A stretch of 64,000 nt of DNA from Herbaspirillum seropedicae. GTDB lineage: Bacteria > Pseudomonadota > Gammaproteobacteria > Burkholderiales > Burkholderiaceae_D. The position numbers and the translations under genes are program-made. Shown piece after piece: positions 42,614-50,582 of the stretch; the first letter of the stretch is position 1; every line of letters starts with the position of its first letter. The notes under the pieces are model-generated. The model saw only the letters and a program-made list of their open reading frames with translations. It was not told where the DNA came from and did no database searches. The stretch lies in the NCBI RefSeq assembly GCF_001040945.1, contig NZ_CP011930.1, positions 868,001 to 932,000 of the forward strand, read 5' to 3'.

Positions 42614-45600
42614 GGCGACACCTCGATATCGCTGGCCAGCCTGTGCATGACCGAGGTCCAGGTATTGGCGGCCAGCTGCTGCTTGACCGGACGCAATACC
42701 GCACCGAATTCGCTCTCCAGCAGATACTGCTCATGCAAGGCCAGACCTTCGCTTCCCAGCAGCATGTTGCTCAGGTTGCTGCGCTGGGCCTGACGTTTTT
42801 CGGGCGTGGACATCTTCTCCGGCTCGGACTGGGCAAGGGCGCGCAGCTTCTGCTCCAAGCGCTCGTCAAACACTTTCCTGAAGCCAGGATCGCTGTCGAT
42901 GCCGGCCTCGCTGAGTCCATTCTTCTGCAGGCTCAGATGGTGTTGCAGCCGTTGGCGCTGTGCCTGGCCATAGGCCTGGAACGTGGCGCTGCCAGTGACG
43001 GCGGCGGCGGCCAGTTCGTTGACCTTGGTGCTGAGCTTGTGCCGCACGCGGGTCCACATGGCCTTGAGCATGGGCTGATCCATCTCGAAGGAAAACACCT
43101 TGGCATAGCGCTGGCGCAGGTAATCCATGTAGGGCGCATGGTCGGCCGCCTCGAATTCGGCGCGCTTGGCCGCCAGTGCGGCCTCGCGCGCTTGCGGCGT
43201 CATCTTGTCGTATTGCTGTGCGTTGGCCTTGCGTTCGTTTTCCATCAGTCTGTCGCACAAGGCCGCGAAGGCGGCGGCGAAAGCCGGCGGTGGCTCGACC
43301 TTGCTGATGTCGCTGACCAGACCCAGCTGGGCGCGACGCGTATCGCGCTCGCCCTTGTTCCACAGGTAGCCCAGATCGACGTGCAAATCGTTGAGCCGTC
43401 CCAGGTCGAAACCCATCTCCGTGAGCGCATTGACGATGGCTTCGGCGCGGGCCAGCGAAGGCTTGGCGTCCTTGAAGTCCGGGTTGTTGAGATCCCCGGG
43501 ATCGTTGAGCATCTTGTCGATGGCGTTGTTGACCTGTTCGTCGGTCAGCGGCACCTCCCGTTCGGGATGGCGAGGCGGCGGCAGCCCCTCTTTGGCGCGC
43601 AGCTCAAGTTCCTCCTTGAGCGCCCGCGCGCGCGCTTCTTTCGGCAGCGCCGTACCGAGCACCTGCAAGGGAGCGTGGGATCCTACGTCGATGGCTGCGA
43701 TATCGATGATGATCGGCTCTTCCTCCACATCGACCTCGACCTGGCTGGGCCGCATGTCGGCCTGGTATCCGGCTTGGGGCTGGTGTACGCCTTCACGAGG
43801 CCCGCGCCGTTCTCTCCTGTCTTGCTTCTGCTCCCTTTCCTCCCTCGCCTGCCGGTCATGCCGGGAATGCTTGCTCCTGGAGGTGTGCGAACGGTGGCGC
43901 GCCTGCTCTTCCCAGAACTCGTCAGGGGTAGGCGCCTCGCGCGTCTTGCGCCCGGAGGTTCCGCTAGTCTTCGCCTTCGTGCTGGTGTTGGTACGCGCTT
44001 GTTCACGACCGTATCGATGCGAGCGGGAGTGGCGCGATGATGGACCCGCACGTTCATCGGCGCGCGCCGCGGCAGGGCGGGTGTCGAAGGACGGCCGGTC
44101 GGCCCGCGCACGCGGGCGGCGTGCGGATTCGGGGGGCGACTCCGTCTGGAACGCGCCGGTGCGCTTCGGATCGACGTAGCGAGGGGATCGGGGATCGGTG
44201 CTGGGGTGGGTGAAGATGCCGGCGGACGCGCCCGGATCGGCTGCGCGGGCAGAAGGCATGCTGCGCGGCTGCGGTGGCGGCGCCTGCGGGAATTCCGGCG
44301 CTGGAGCGTAGACCGGGCGCGGCGGCAGGATCTCCATCACATGACAGTAGGGATTGCCGGGGTGGACGGTGTAGACGATGGGATTGGGCGTTCCCGGCGG
44401 GCTGAGCTGGAATGAGCTGGTGGCAGGGATATTGTCACGCACCACGTAATACAGCTTGACCTTGCCTGAACTTGGGTAGCTCATGTCCATGTGCCAGACG
44501 CTGGTGCAGTACTCATTGCGCATGGCGGCTTGCATCAGCGCAAAGCGCATGGTGGGCGGCAAGGCGTCGATCGTCCCGGTCGCCCACCAGGGAACGCGCG
44601 GGTCGGGCGGCAGGACGAAGGCGGGGACTGCCACAGGTACCGCCACCGGCATAGCTACCGGCACCTGTACCGGGACGGGTACCGCGTAGTAGAGCGGCGG
44701 TGGCGGCATGGCCTGCGCACCCGCTGGAGGGCTCTGCGCGGACGTGGCTTGTGCTTGCGGCGCAGCCTGCACGCCAGCATTGGCGTTGGCGTTGGCGCTG
44801 GCGTGCGTCTTTTCATCCTTCGTCTGGGGCGCGGTAGCGCGGCGCTGGGGTGGAGGGGCATCCGCGGCGGTGTCGGCGGCGGGAGTGCGCAGGTCGGGCA
44901 GCGTAGCGCTGCGCCCCTGCTCGCGCAGTTCTCGTGCGGTGAAGCCGTAGCTGGACGAAGCTTGCTCGGCGGTGACCGCTGGCGTCGGTGCGGGGATCGC
45001 TTGCGGCTCTTCGTAGGCGGTATCGCTGATCGTGCGCTGGCGGCCGTTATCGCGCAGGGTGGCTAGTTCGATAGCGTCCTGTGGCGCTTGCGGCAGCGGC
45101 GCCGGCACACGGAACTCGACGGTCATCTCTTGCCAATCCCAATCCAGGTCGGCTGAACCGAAATGGTAGACGCCGGTGCGTTCTTCCGGTTCGGGCAAGA
45201 GCAGGACAGAAGTCGATGCGGCTTGCGGTTCGACAGCGTTGAGCGGTGCAGCCACTTTGGCCGGCTCGATGCTGGAGGATGACTTCGATACCTTTTCCGC
45301 AGCCTTGCTGCTGTCTTTCTTGCTGGCTTCAGCGCTGGGCTTTGTCTTGCCTGATGTGCGGCTGACGCTTCCCGATGCTGCCTTGGTGCGCTCGGTCCGG
45401 CGGGTTGGCAAGACCGCGATGGTCGCCGCCGCGACGGGCTCGGGCGCGGGTTCGGGAGCGGGCGGCGCCATCAAGGCCAGCCGCATGCCACTCATGATGG
45501 AAGCAGGTTGCACGCTGAAGGTCTCTACGGCGGGTAGCCTGTTCGGAGGTGGGGCCACCGTGGCGAGATCCCTTACCTGGATGACCCCCGCTGCCGAGGG

Positions 45601-47136
45601 CTCAGGCTTGCGCAGCGCCTGTGGCGCTGAAACAGTCAGGCTGGCAGCATCGGCAAAGGGGACCAGGGCGTCCGACACCGCTGGCGCCGGTGCGGTGAGC
45701 AAGCGCTGCGCGGGGCCATCGTCAAGGCCGTCGCGGGCCTCGTCTTCGCTGCTCTCGTCATCTTCCTCGCGTGGGTGGAGCAGCGCAGGTGCAGGCAGGG
45801 TTTTTTCCTTCCCTTTTTCTGTCCCTTGCTCGTTGGCGTTTTCATGGCCATGTTCCGCCTCGGGCAAGAGCTCCTCATCGCGCTCTTCCGGTGCTGGCAA
45901 ACTGGCGGCCACGCGCGAAAAGCGCAGTGCGCCAGGCAGGTCCGCCGCATCGTCCTGCCCCTGGAGCTGCAAGTGCTGCAGGTCGGGATGGGCGTAGATG
46001 GAATTGAGCTGCTCCAGCCTGTAGTGACTCCTTCGCGGCGCAATGCGCCCACGGCGTTGCTCGCTGCCGTCCTTGACATGCAGATCAAGGCGGTCAAGTT
46101 CTGTCTCAAGCAACTGCTTGGCGACTTTGAGCTCATCGGATACGTGGTCAAGCAAGTCCTGCAATTGTTGAGCGCTATGGGGACCGGCCGAGAACACGAT
46201 TTCGCCGGTGGGCTGGATGAAGGGCGGCATGTTGCCGTGGTCCAGCAGGGAGGTGGTCTTGTCGTGGCGCTCGGTATAGTCGTCGAGCTGACGTAACAGG
46301 CCGGTGATGGCCATCTGTTCCTCTTCAGCCATCCCGGCGGCGGCCAGTGCACCGATCAGCGTGGCCAGTTCCAGTTGTTTCGGAGCCAGTGCGGCATATT
46401 GCTCATCGAGCTTGCGTTGCGTCTCGGCCAGCATGTTGTCGAGGGCCGCGATATCGGCTTGCCTGGCCTCGATCCTGGTCCGCAGGGATTTCTTTTGCCT
46501 GTGCAGTTCCGATCTCGAGGGCGCTTCGCTGCGCTGGCTTCTCTTGTCTTTCGTGCGGCTTCTTTCGCTGGCCGCGGGTGGGTTTGACAGTGCGTCGAGC
46601 TGGCTCTGGAGGCGGAGGAGCGAGGCCTTGCAATCCTGCTTTTCTTCGCGATAGCTGCGCAATTCGGCGTTGCTTTGCTTGATGCCGCTGTGTCGATGCG
46701 CCTCGGCGAGCACTGCTTCCATGTCGATGCGCTCATACAGGCGTCGGCATGCGTCGGGAATCGTGCGCAAGGCGGTGAAGCCGTCGAGCTGCTCACCGAT
46801 GTGATCGAGCATGCGTTGTTCTGTCCACCATTGGGTGCCAATGGCGGCAAGTTCTTTGTCGGCCGTTTCGATGAGCGGCTTCAGGCCTGCCTTGGCGACG
46901 ATCAGGTTGCAGTAGCGCTCTACCCATTGGTTTTCGTTAGGGCCGCGCTTTGCGTATTCCTTGAGGCTGCCGCTCAGGATGTATTGTTTCTTCGGGACGT
47001 CTTCCCTGATTTTTCTTGCGGCCAGCTCGGAGTATTCGACCCGAGCATCGTACAGCGTCTGTGATTTGGTGGAGAGAGCGGAAACCATAATAGGGGAACC
47101 ATCGGGGTGTGGGATGCCACCCGGCCCCGATGCCAT
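42610..47136 (-). CDS. Giant proline-rich putative type III effector (~1500 residues)
   Basis: The 1508-residue protein has no signal peptide or membrane segment. Residues about 1-400 are helical with coiled coils (160-290). About 400-1130 is disordered, Pro/Ala/Ser/Arg-rich, with a Val-Pro repeat (VPVPVQVPVAMPVAVP, about 815-840), a small globular insert (WWATGTIDALPPTMRFALMQAAMRNEY..., about 845-930), and an Arg/Ser/His-rich basic stretch (about 980-1110). About 1150-1508 is a helical domain. ATG 47136 or 47088 (residue 17) may be the start; neither has a strong ribosome site. A consensus hrp box lies upstream. I recognise no homologue. Confidence 0.75.
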   Translation of the reverse strand: MASGPGGIPHPDGSPIMVSALSTKSQTLYDARVEYSELAARKIREDVPKKQYILSGSLKEYAKRGPNENQWVERYCNLIVAKAGLKPLIETADKELAAIGTQWWTEQRMLDHIGEQLDGFTALRTIPDACRRLYERIDMEAVLAEAHRHSGIKQSNAELRSYREEKQDCKASLLRLQSQLDALSNPPAASERSRTKDKRSQRSEAPSRSELHRQKKSLRTRIEARQADIAALDNMLAETQRKLDEQYAALAPKQLELATLIGALAAAGMAEEEQMAITGLLRQLDDYTERHDKTTSLLDHGNMPPFIQPTGEIVFSAGPHSAQQLQDLLDHVSDELKVAKQLLETELDRLDLHVKDGSEQRRGRIAPRRSHYRLEQLNSIYAHPDLQHLQLQGQDDAADLPGALRFSRVAASLPAPEERDEELLPEAEHGHENANEQGTEKGKEKTLPAPALLHPREEDDESSEDEARDGLDDGPAQRLLTAPAPAVSDALVPFADAASLTVSAPQALRKPEPSAAGVIQVRDLATVAPPPNRLPAVETFSVQPASIMSGMRLALMAPPAPEPAPEPVAAATIAVLPTRRTERTKAASGSVSRTSGKTKPSAEASKKDSSKAAEKVSKSSSSIEPAKVAAPLNAVEPQAASTSVLLLPEPEERTGVYHFGSADLDWDWQEMTVEFRVPAPLPQAPQDAIELATLRDNGRQRTISDTAYEEPQAIPAPTPAVTAEQASSSYGFTARELREQGRSATLPDLRTPAADTAADAPPPQRRATAPQTKDEKTHASANANANAGVQAAPQAQATSAQSPPAGAQAMPPPPLYYAVPVPVQVPVAMPVAVPVAVPAFVLPPDPRVPWWATGTIDALPPTMRFALMQAAMRNEYCTSVWHMDMSYPSSGKVKLYYVVRDNIPATSSFQLSPPGTPNPIVYTVHPGNPYCHVMEILPPRPVYAPAPEFPQAPPPQPRSMPSARAADPGASAGIFTHPSTDPRSPRYVDPKRTGAFQTESPPESARRPRARADRPSFDTRPAAARADERAGPSSRHSRSHRYGREQARTNTSTKAKTSGTSGRKTREAPTPDEFWEEQARHRSHTSRSKHSRHDRQAREEREQKQDRRERRGPREGVHQPQAGYQADMRPSQVEVDVEEEPIIIDIAAIDVGSHAPLQVLGTALPKEARARALKEELELRAKEGLPPPRHPEREVPLTDEQVNNAIDKMLNDPGDLNNPDFKDAKPSLARAEAIVNALTEMGFDLGRLNDLHVDLGYLWNKGERDTRRAQLGLVSDISKVEPPPAFAAAFAALCDRLMENERKANAQQYDKMTPQAREAALAAKRAEFEAADHAPYMDYLRQRYAKVFSFEMDQPMLKAMWTRVRHKLSTKVNELAAAAVTGSATFQAYGQAQRQRLQHHLSLQKNGLSEAGIDSDPGFRKVFDERLEQKLRALAQSEPEKMSTPEKRQAQRSNLSNMLLGSEGLALHEQYLLESEFGAVLRPVKQQLAANTWTSVMHRLASDIEVSP
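47095..47123 (+). promoter_or_regulatory. Plus-strand hrp-box-like sequence at the giant gene's 5' end
   Basis: GGAACC-N16-CCACCCG matches the core but has G for the final A. It points away from the giant gene towards the tRNA, where I see no plus-strand gene. It could make an antisense transcript or be chance. Confidence 0.3.
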
Positions 47137-47200
47137 GCATCCGGTCGCGGGCGATGAAAGCCGCGCCTGCTTGCAGGGCGGCGCAATATGCGGCTGTTCA

Positions 47201-47228
47201 TGAGTGGCGGCAGGCCGACGGGGGTTCC
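47201..47228 (-). promoter_or_regulatory. hrp box of the giant gene and its partner
   Basis: Read on the minus strand, GGAACC-N15-CCACTCA is a perfect consensus HrpL promoter. It lies 65 bp before ATG 47136 and 113 bp before ATG 47088. Confidence 0.88.
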
Positions 47229-47362
47229 GGGCGGGAGGCGGAGCCTACCCTAGGCGAGGGGGCGGAGAGTGCGCGATTGGGTGGGCCGACTTAGTGGCGA
47301 CAATCGAAGGCGGGACAACTGGAAGAGGGGAATCAACAAGCAACCGCCACATCCAGAAAACA

Positions 47363-47398
47363 AAAAGCCCGCCATCTCGTAAAAGAAGGCGGGCTTTT
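47363..47398 (-). terminator. Terminator after tRNA-Met
   Basis: Arms GCCCGCC and GGCGGGC with flanking A/T runs lie 48 bp past the tRNA 3' end; on the minus strand the stem is followed by TTTTTG. It can also act on the plus strand. Confidence 0.88.
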
Positions 47399-47445
47399 CG
47401 GACGACGCCGCATACACATGAAATGTCCATGCAGCGACGGGTATC

Positions 47446-47522
47446 TGGTGGTGATAGGTGGACTTGAACCACCGACCCCAGCATTATGAGTGCTGTGCTC
47501 TAACCAGCTGAGCTATATCACC
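47446..47522 (-). tRNA. tRNA-Met (anticodon CAT)
   Basis: The 77-nt minus-strand gene begins GGTGATATAGCTCAG, has anticodon loop CTCATAA, a T-arm with GGTTCAAGTCC and an encoded CCA end. The acceptor arms GGTGATA and TATCACC pair fully. Elongator Met is the likeliest identity; a CAU-reading Ile tRNA cannot be excluded by eye. Its 3' end faces the T3SS island. Confidence 0.95.
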
Positions 47523-47538
47523 AGGAGGCAAGCCCGAG

Positions 47539-47567
47539 ACTATAAGGGTCAGAAGGCTTGCTGTCAA
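47539..47567 (-). promoter_or_regulatory. Consensus sigma-70 promoter of tRNA-Met
   Basis: On the minus strand TTGACA-N17-TATAGT ends 16 bp before the tRNA 5' end, with a GC-rich discriminator (CTCGGGC), as expected for a stable RNA gene. Confidence 0.9.
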
Positions 47568-47591
47568 CACTTTTCTGCACATCCCCGAGTT

Positions 47592-48539
47592 TTAGTTATC
47601 CACAGCCTCGCGCACCCGCGCCAGCACCTCTGCCGTGGCTTCGGGCCGGTTGCAGTCGATGCTGATGCGCTCGGGCATGGAGCGCAGCCAGGTCAACTGG
47701 CGCTTGGCCAGCTGGCGGGTGGCGGCGATGCCTTTCTCGCGCATGGCGGCCGCGTCGATGCTGCCGTCCAGGTATTCCCACATCTGCCGGTACCCCACGC
47801 AGCGCATCGAGGGCAGGCCCAGGTGCAGGTCGCCGCGGGCGCGCAGGGCGCGGACTTCGCGTTCCAGGCCGCCATCGCGCAGCATCAGGTCAAAGCGCAG
47901 GGCGATGCGGTCGTGCAGTATGGCGCGCTCGGAAGGCTCCAGCGCCAGCGGCAGCAAACGCATGGGCAGCGGTTCGGCCGGCTTTTGCGCCAGCAGCGCT
48001 GACATCGGCTGGCCGGTCAGCAGGCTGATCTCCAGGGCGCGCTGGATGCGCTGGCTGTCGTTGGGCTTCAGGCGCGCGGCCGTGACCGGGTCCAGCTCGG
48101 CCAGCCGGGCATGCATGGCTGGCATGCCCACTCGCGCCGCTTCTTCGTCCAGCTGCGCGCGCAGGGCTGGGTCGGCTTGTGGCAGTTCGTCCAGGCCGTC
48201 GCGCAAGACCTTGAAATACAGCATGGTGCCGCCGACCAGCAATGGCAGCCTGCCGCGGGCAATGATCTCCTGCGTCAGGCGCAGCGCGTCCTGGCGGAAT
48301 TGCATGGCCGAGTAGGCTTCGGTGGGATCGATGATGTCGATCAGGTGGTGCGGCACTTGGGCCAGCTCGGCCGGCGTGGGCTTGGCGGTGCCGATGTCCA
48401 TCTCGCGGTAGACCAGGGCCGAATCCACGGAAATGATTTCGCAGGGCAGATGGCGGGCGATCTCCAAGGCCGCCGCAGTCTTGCCGGAGGCGGTGGGGCC
48501 CATGATGGAGACGGCCAGGGGAAGCGTCTGGTCTGTCAT
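47592..48539 (-). CDS. miaA: tRNA dimethylallyltransferase
   Basis: The 315-residue enzyme transfers a dimethylallyl group to A37 of tRNAs reading UNN codons. P-loop GPTASGKT is at about 14-21, with [16 protein letters not shown] and [18 protein letters not shown] following. It begins directly at the end of mutL, the common mutL-miaA order in proteobacteria. Confidence 0.97.
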   Translation of the reverse strand: MTDQTLPLAVSIMGPTASGKTAAALEIARHLPCEIISVDSALVYREMDIGTAKPTPAELAQVPHHLIDIIDPTEAYSAMQFRQDALRLTQEIIARGRLPLLVGGTMLYFKVLRDGLDELPQADPALRAQLDEEAARVGMPAMHARLAELDPVTAARLKPNDSQRIQRALEISLLTGQPMSALLAQKPAEPLPMRLLPLALEPSERAILHDRIALRFDLMLRDGGLEREVRALRARGDLHLGLPSMRCVGYRQMWEYLDGSIDAAAMREKGIAATRQLAKRQLTWLRSMPERISIDCNRPEATAEVLARVREAVDN

Positions 48540-50465
48540 CTACTGGCCGCGCAGGAAGAGCTTGTCCAGGTCCGACAGGCCCATCTGGGTCCAGGTCGGG
48601 CGGCCATGGTTGCACTGGTCGGAGCGCTCGGTGGCTTCCATCTGGCGCAACAGCGCATTCATCTCGGGCAGGGTCAGGCTGCGATTGGCGCGCACGGCGG
48701 TGTGGCAGGCCAGCGTGCCGAGCAGTTCGTTGCGGCGTTCCAGCAGCACGCGCGAGCCACCATATTCGCGCACGTCGCGCAGCACGTCGCGGGCCAGGGT
48801 CTGGGCGTCGGCGTTCTTGAGCAGCGCCGGCACGGCGCGCACCGCCAGCGTGGTGGGCGACATCACGGCAATGTCGAAGCCCAGGGCGGAGAGCGTTTCC
48901 TGATGTTCTTCCACGGTGCCGACTTCGACCGGGTCGGCGTAGAAAGTCACGGGAATCAAGAGCGGCTGCACGAACATCTCGTTGCCATCGAGTGCGGTCT
49001 TGAGCTGTTCGTAGAGGATGCGCTCGTGGGCGGCGTGCATGTCCACTACCACCAGGCCAGCCTGGTTCTGCGCCAGCACATAGATGCCGTGCAGTTGCGC
49101 CAGGGCGAAGCCGAGCGGGAAATCGCCCTCGGGCAGCGCGGCCGGGGCGGCGGCGGGCGTGGCGCCATAGGCCGCTGGGGCGGAACCGTCGGGCTCGCCG
49201 CTGGTGGGCGCGCTGCGGAACATGCTGCCGTAGGCTTCGGTGTTCTGGCGTACGCCAAAGCCGCTGTTGCCGCCGAAGGAGAAGGGGCGCGGGGCTTCGG
49301 CGAACTGCGCCGAGAAGCTTTGCTGCTGTTGTTCGCCTATCCATGGCAGCGGAGCATTGGCGGCGGGCGGCGGCGCGCCGGCGCTGTCGTCGGACTGGGG
49401 CGCGGCGCCGGGCAGGTTGCCGAAAGAAACGGCCGAGGTCTGCGCCAGTGCGCGTGAGACGGCATGGAAGACGAACTGGTGTACCGCCCGGCTATCGCGG
49501 AAGCGCACTTCGATCTTGGAGGGGTGGACGTTGACGTCCACCAGCGCCGGGTCCAGCGTGAGCGACAGGGCGTAGGCCGGATAACGGTCGCCATGCAGCA
49601 CGTCCTGGTAGGCGGCGCGCACGGCGTGGGTGAGCAGCTTGTCGCGCACGAAGCGGCCGTTGACGTAGAAGTACTGGCCATCGGCGCGCGCCTTGGAGGC
49701 GGTGGGCAGGCCGACGAAGCCGTGCAGGCGCAAGGGGCCGGCGCTCTCGTCGAGCGGCAGGCGGGCGTTGGCGAATTCGTCGCCGAGGATGTGGGCGCTA
49801 CGCTTGGCGAATTCGCCGACGTTCCAGTGGTCCACCGTCTTGCCGTTGTGCGACAACGAGAAACTCACGTCCGGACGCGCCAGCGCAATGCGGCGCACGA
49901 CTTCGGCGCAGTGGCCGTATTCGGTCTGTTCGGACTTGAGGAATTTGCGTCGCGCCGGCGTGTTGAAGTAGAGGTCCTGCACATCGATGGTGGTGCCCTG
50001 CGCTCCCGAGGCGGGAGCGACGGTACCGAACTGGGAGCCGGTGATTTCCCAGGCATGGGGGGCGTCGGCGGTGCGGCTGGTGACGGTCAGTTGCGCCACC
50101 GAGGCGATCGAGGCCAGCGCTTCGCCGCGAAAACCGAGTGTGGAGACGTTTTCCAGGTCGGTCAGGGAGGCGATCTTGGAGGTCGCATGACGGGCCAGGG
50201 CCAGCGGCAATTGCTCAGGGGGAATGCCGCGTCCGTTGTCGGTGATGGCGATGCGTTTGACGCCGCCTTGCTCCAGGCGCACGGTGATCTGGGTAGAGCC
50301 GGCGTCGAGGGCGTTTTCCAGCAATTCCTTGACCACGGCGGAGGGACGTTCGATCACCTCGCCGGCGGCAATCTGCGAGATCAGCTGATCGGGCAGGGCC
50401 TGGATGGGGCGATAGGACGGCATGGCGGTCGGGTCGGAAGCGGAGGGGGAGTGCGGTGCGTTCAT
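48540..50465 (-). CDS. mutL: DNA mismatch repair protein MutL
   Basis: The 641-residue GHKL ATPase has IAAGEVIERPSAVVKELLENALDAG, DNGRGIP and GFRGEALASI near the N-terminus. A disordered Pro/Ala linker (about 350-445) and a C-terminal dimerisation domain follow. I chose ATG 50465; ATG 50423 (PSYRPIQALPDQL) is closer to the usual N-terminus. TATAAT (50472-50477, minus strand) lies only 6 nt before ATG 50465, so the message could be leaderless or start at 50423. Confidence 0.96.
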   Translation of the reverse strand: MNAPHSPSASDPTAMPSYRPIQALPDQLISQIAAGEVIERPSAVVKELLENALDAGSTQITVRLEQGGVKRIAITDNGRGIPPEQLPLALARHATSKIASLTDLENVSTLGFRGEALASIASVAQLTVTSRTADAPHAWEITGSQFGTVAPASGAQGTTIDVQDLYFNTPARRKFLKSEQTEYGHCAEVVRRIALARPDVSFSLSHNGKTVDHWNVGEFAKRSAHILGDEFANARLPLDESAGPLRLHGFVGLPTASKARADGQYFYVNGRFVRDKLLTHAVRAAYQDVLHGDRYPAYALSLTLDPALVDVNVHPSKIEVRFRDSRAVHQFVFHAVSRALAQTSAVSFGNLPGAAPQSDDSAGAPPPAANAPLPWIGEQQQQSFSAQFAEAPRPFSFGGNSGFGVRQNTEAYGSMFRSAPTSGEPDGSAPAAYGATPAAAPAALPEGDFPLGFALAQLHGIYVLAQNQAGLVVVDMHAAHERILYEQLKTALDGNEMFVQPLLIPVTFYADPVEVGTVEEHQETLSALGFDIAVMSPTTLAVRAVPALLKNADAQTLARDVLRDVREYGGSRVLLERRNELLGTLACHTAVRANRSLTLPEMNALLRQMEATERSDQCNHGRPTWTQMGLSDLDKLFLRGQ

Positions 50466-50517
50466 GGCGGGATTATACCGTCCAAGCGGCGCCGCCTGGC
50501 CGTCGCCGCCCATGTGA

Positions 50518-50541
50518 CGAAGCCGCCCGTGGGCGGCTTCG
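50518..50541 (-). terminator. Hairpin after the chemoreceptor gene
   Basis: CGAAGCCGCC and GGCGGCTTCG pair perfectly across a 4-nt loop between the chemoreceptor stop and mutL. There is no T-run, so termination efficiency is uncertain. Confidence 0.6.
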
Positions 50542-50582
50542 AAGGCGGGTTGGGTCAGCGATGATCGGGCCGGAAATACGCC

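Larger units (their letters stand above)
47137..47445. other. 309-bp boundary region between giant gene and tRNA-Met
   Basis: It holds the hrp box at 47201-47228 and the tRNA terminator at 47363-47398. No supported gene; the 87-residue plus-strand frame at 47204-47467 runs through the terminator and into the tRNA. Confidence 0.6.

Noticed and set aside
42568..44040. 490-residue plus-strand frame opposite the giant gene
   Set aside because: No ribosome site, no family likeness; the minus frame continues for 4.5 kb with an hrp box.
47204..47467. 87-residue plus-strand frame
   Set aside because: Runs through the tRNA terminator and into the tRNA gene.
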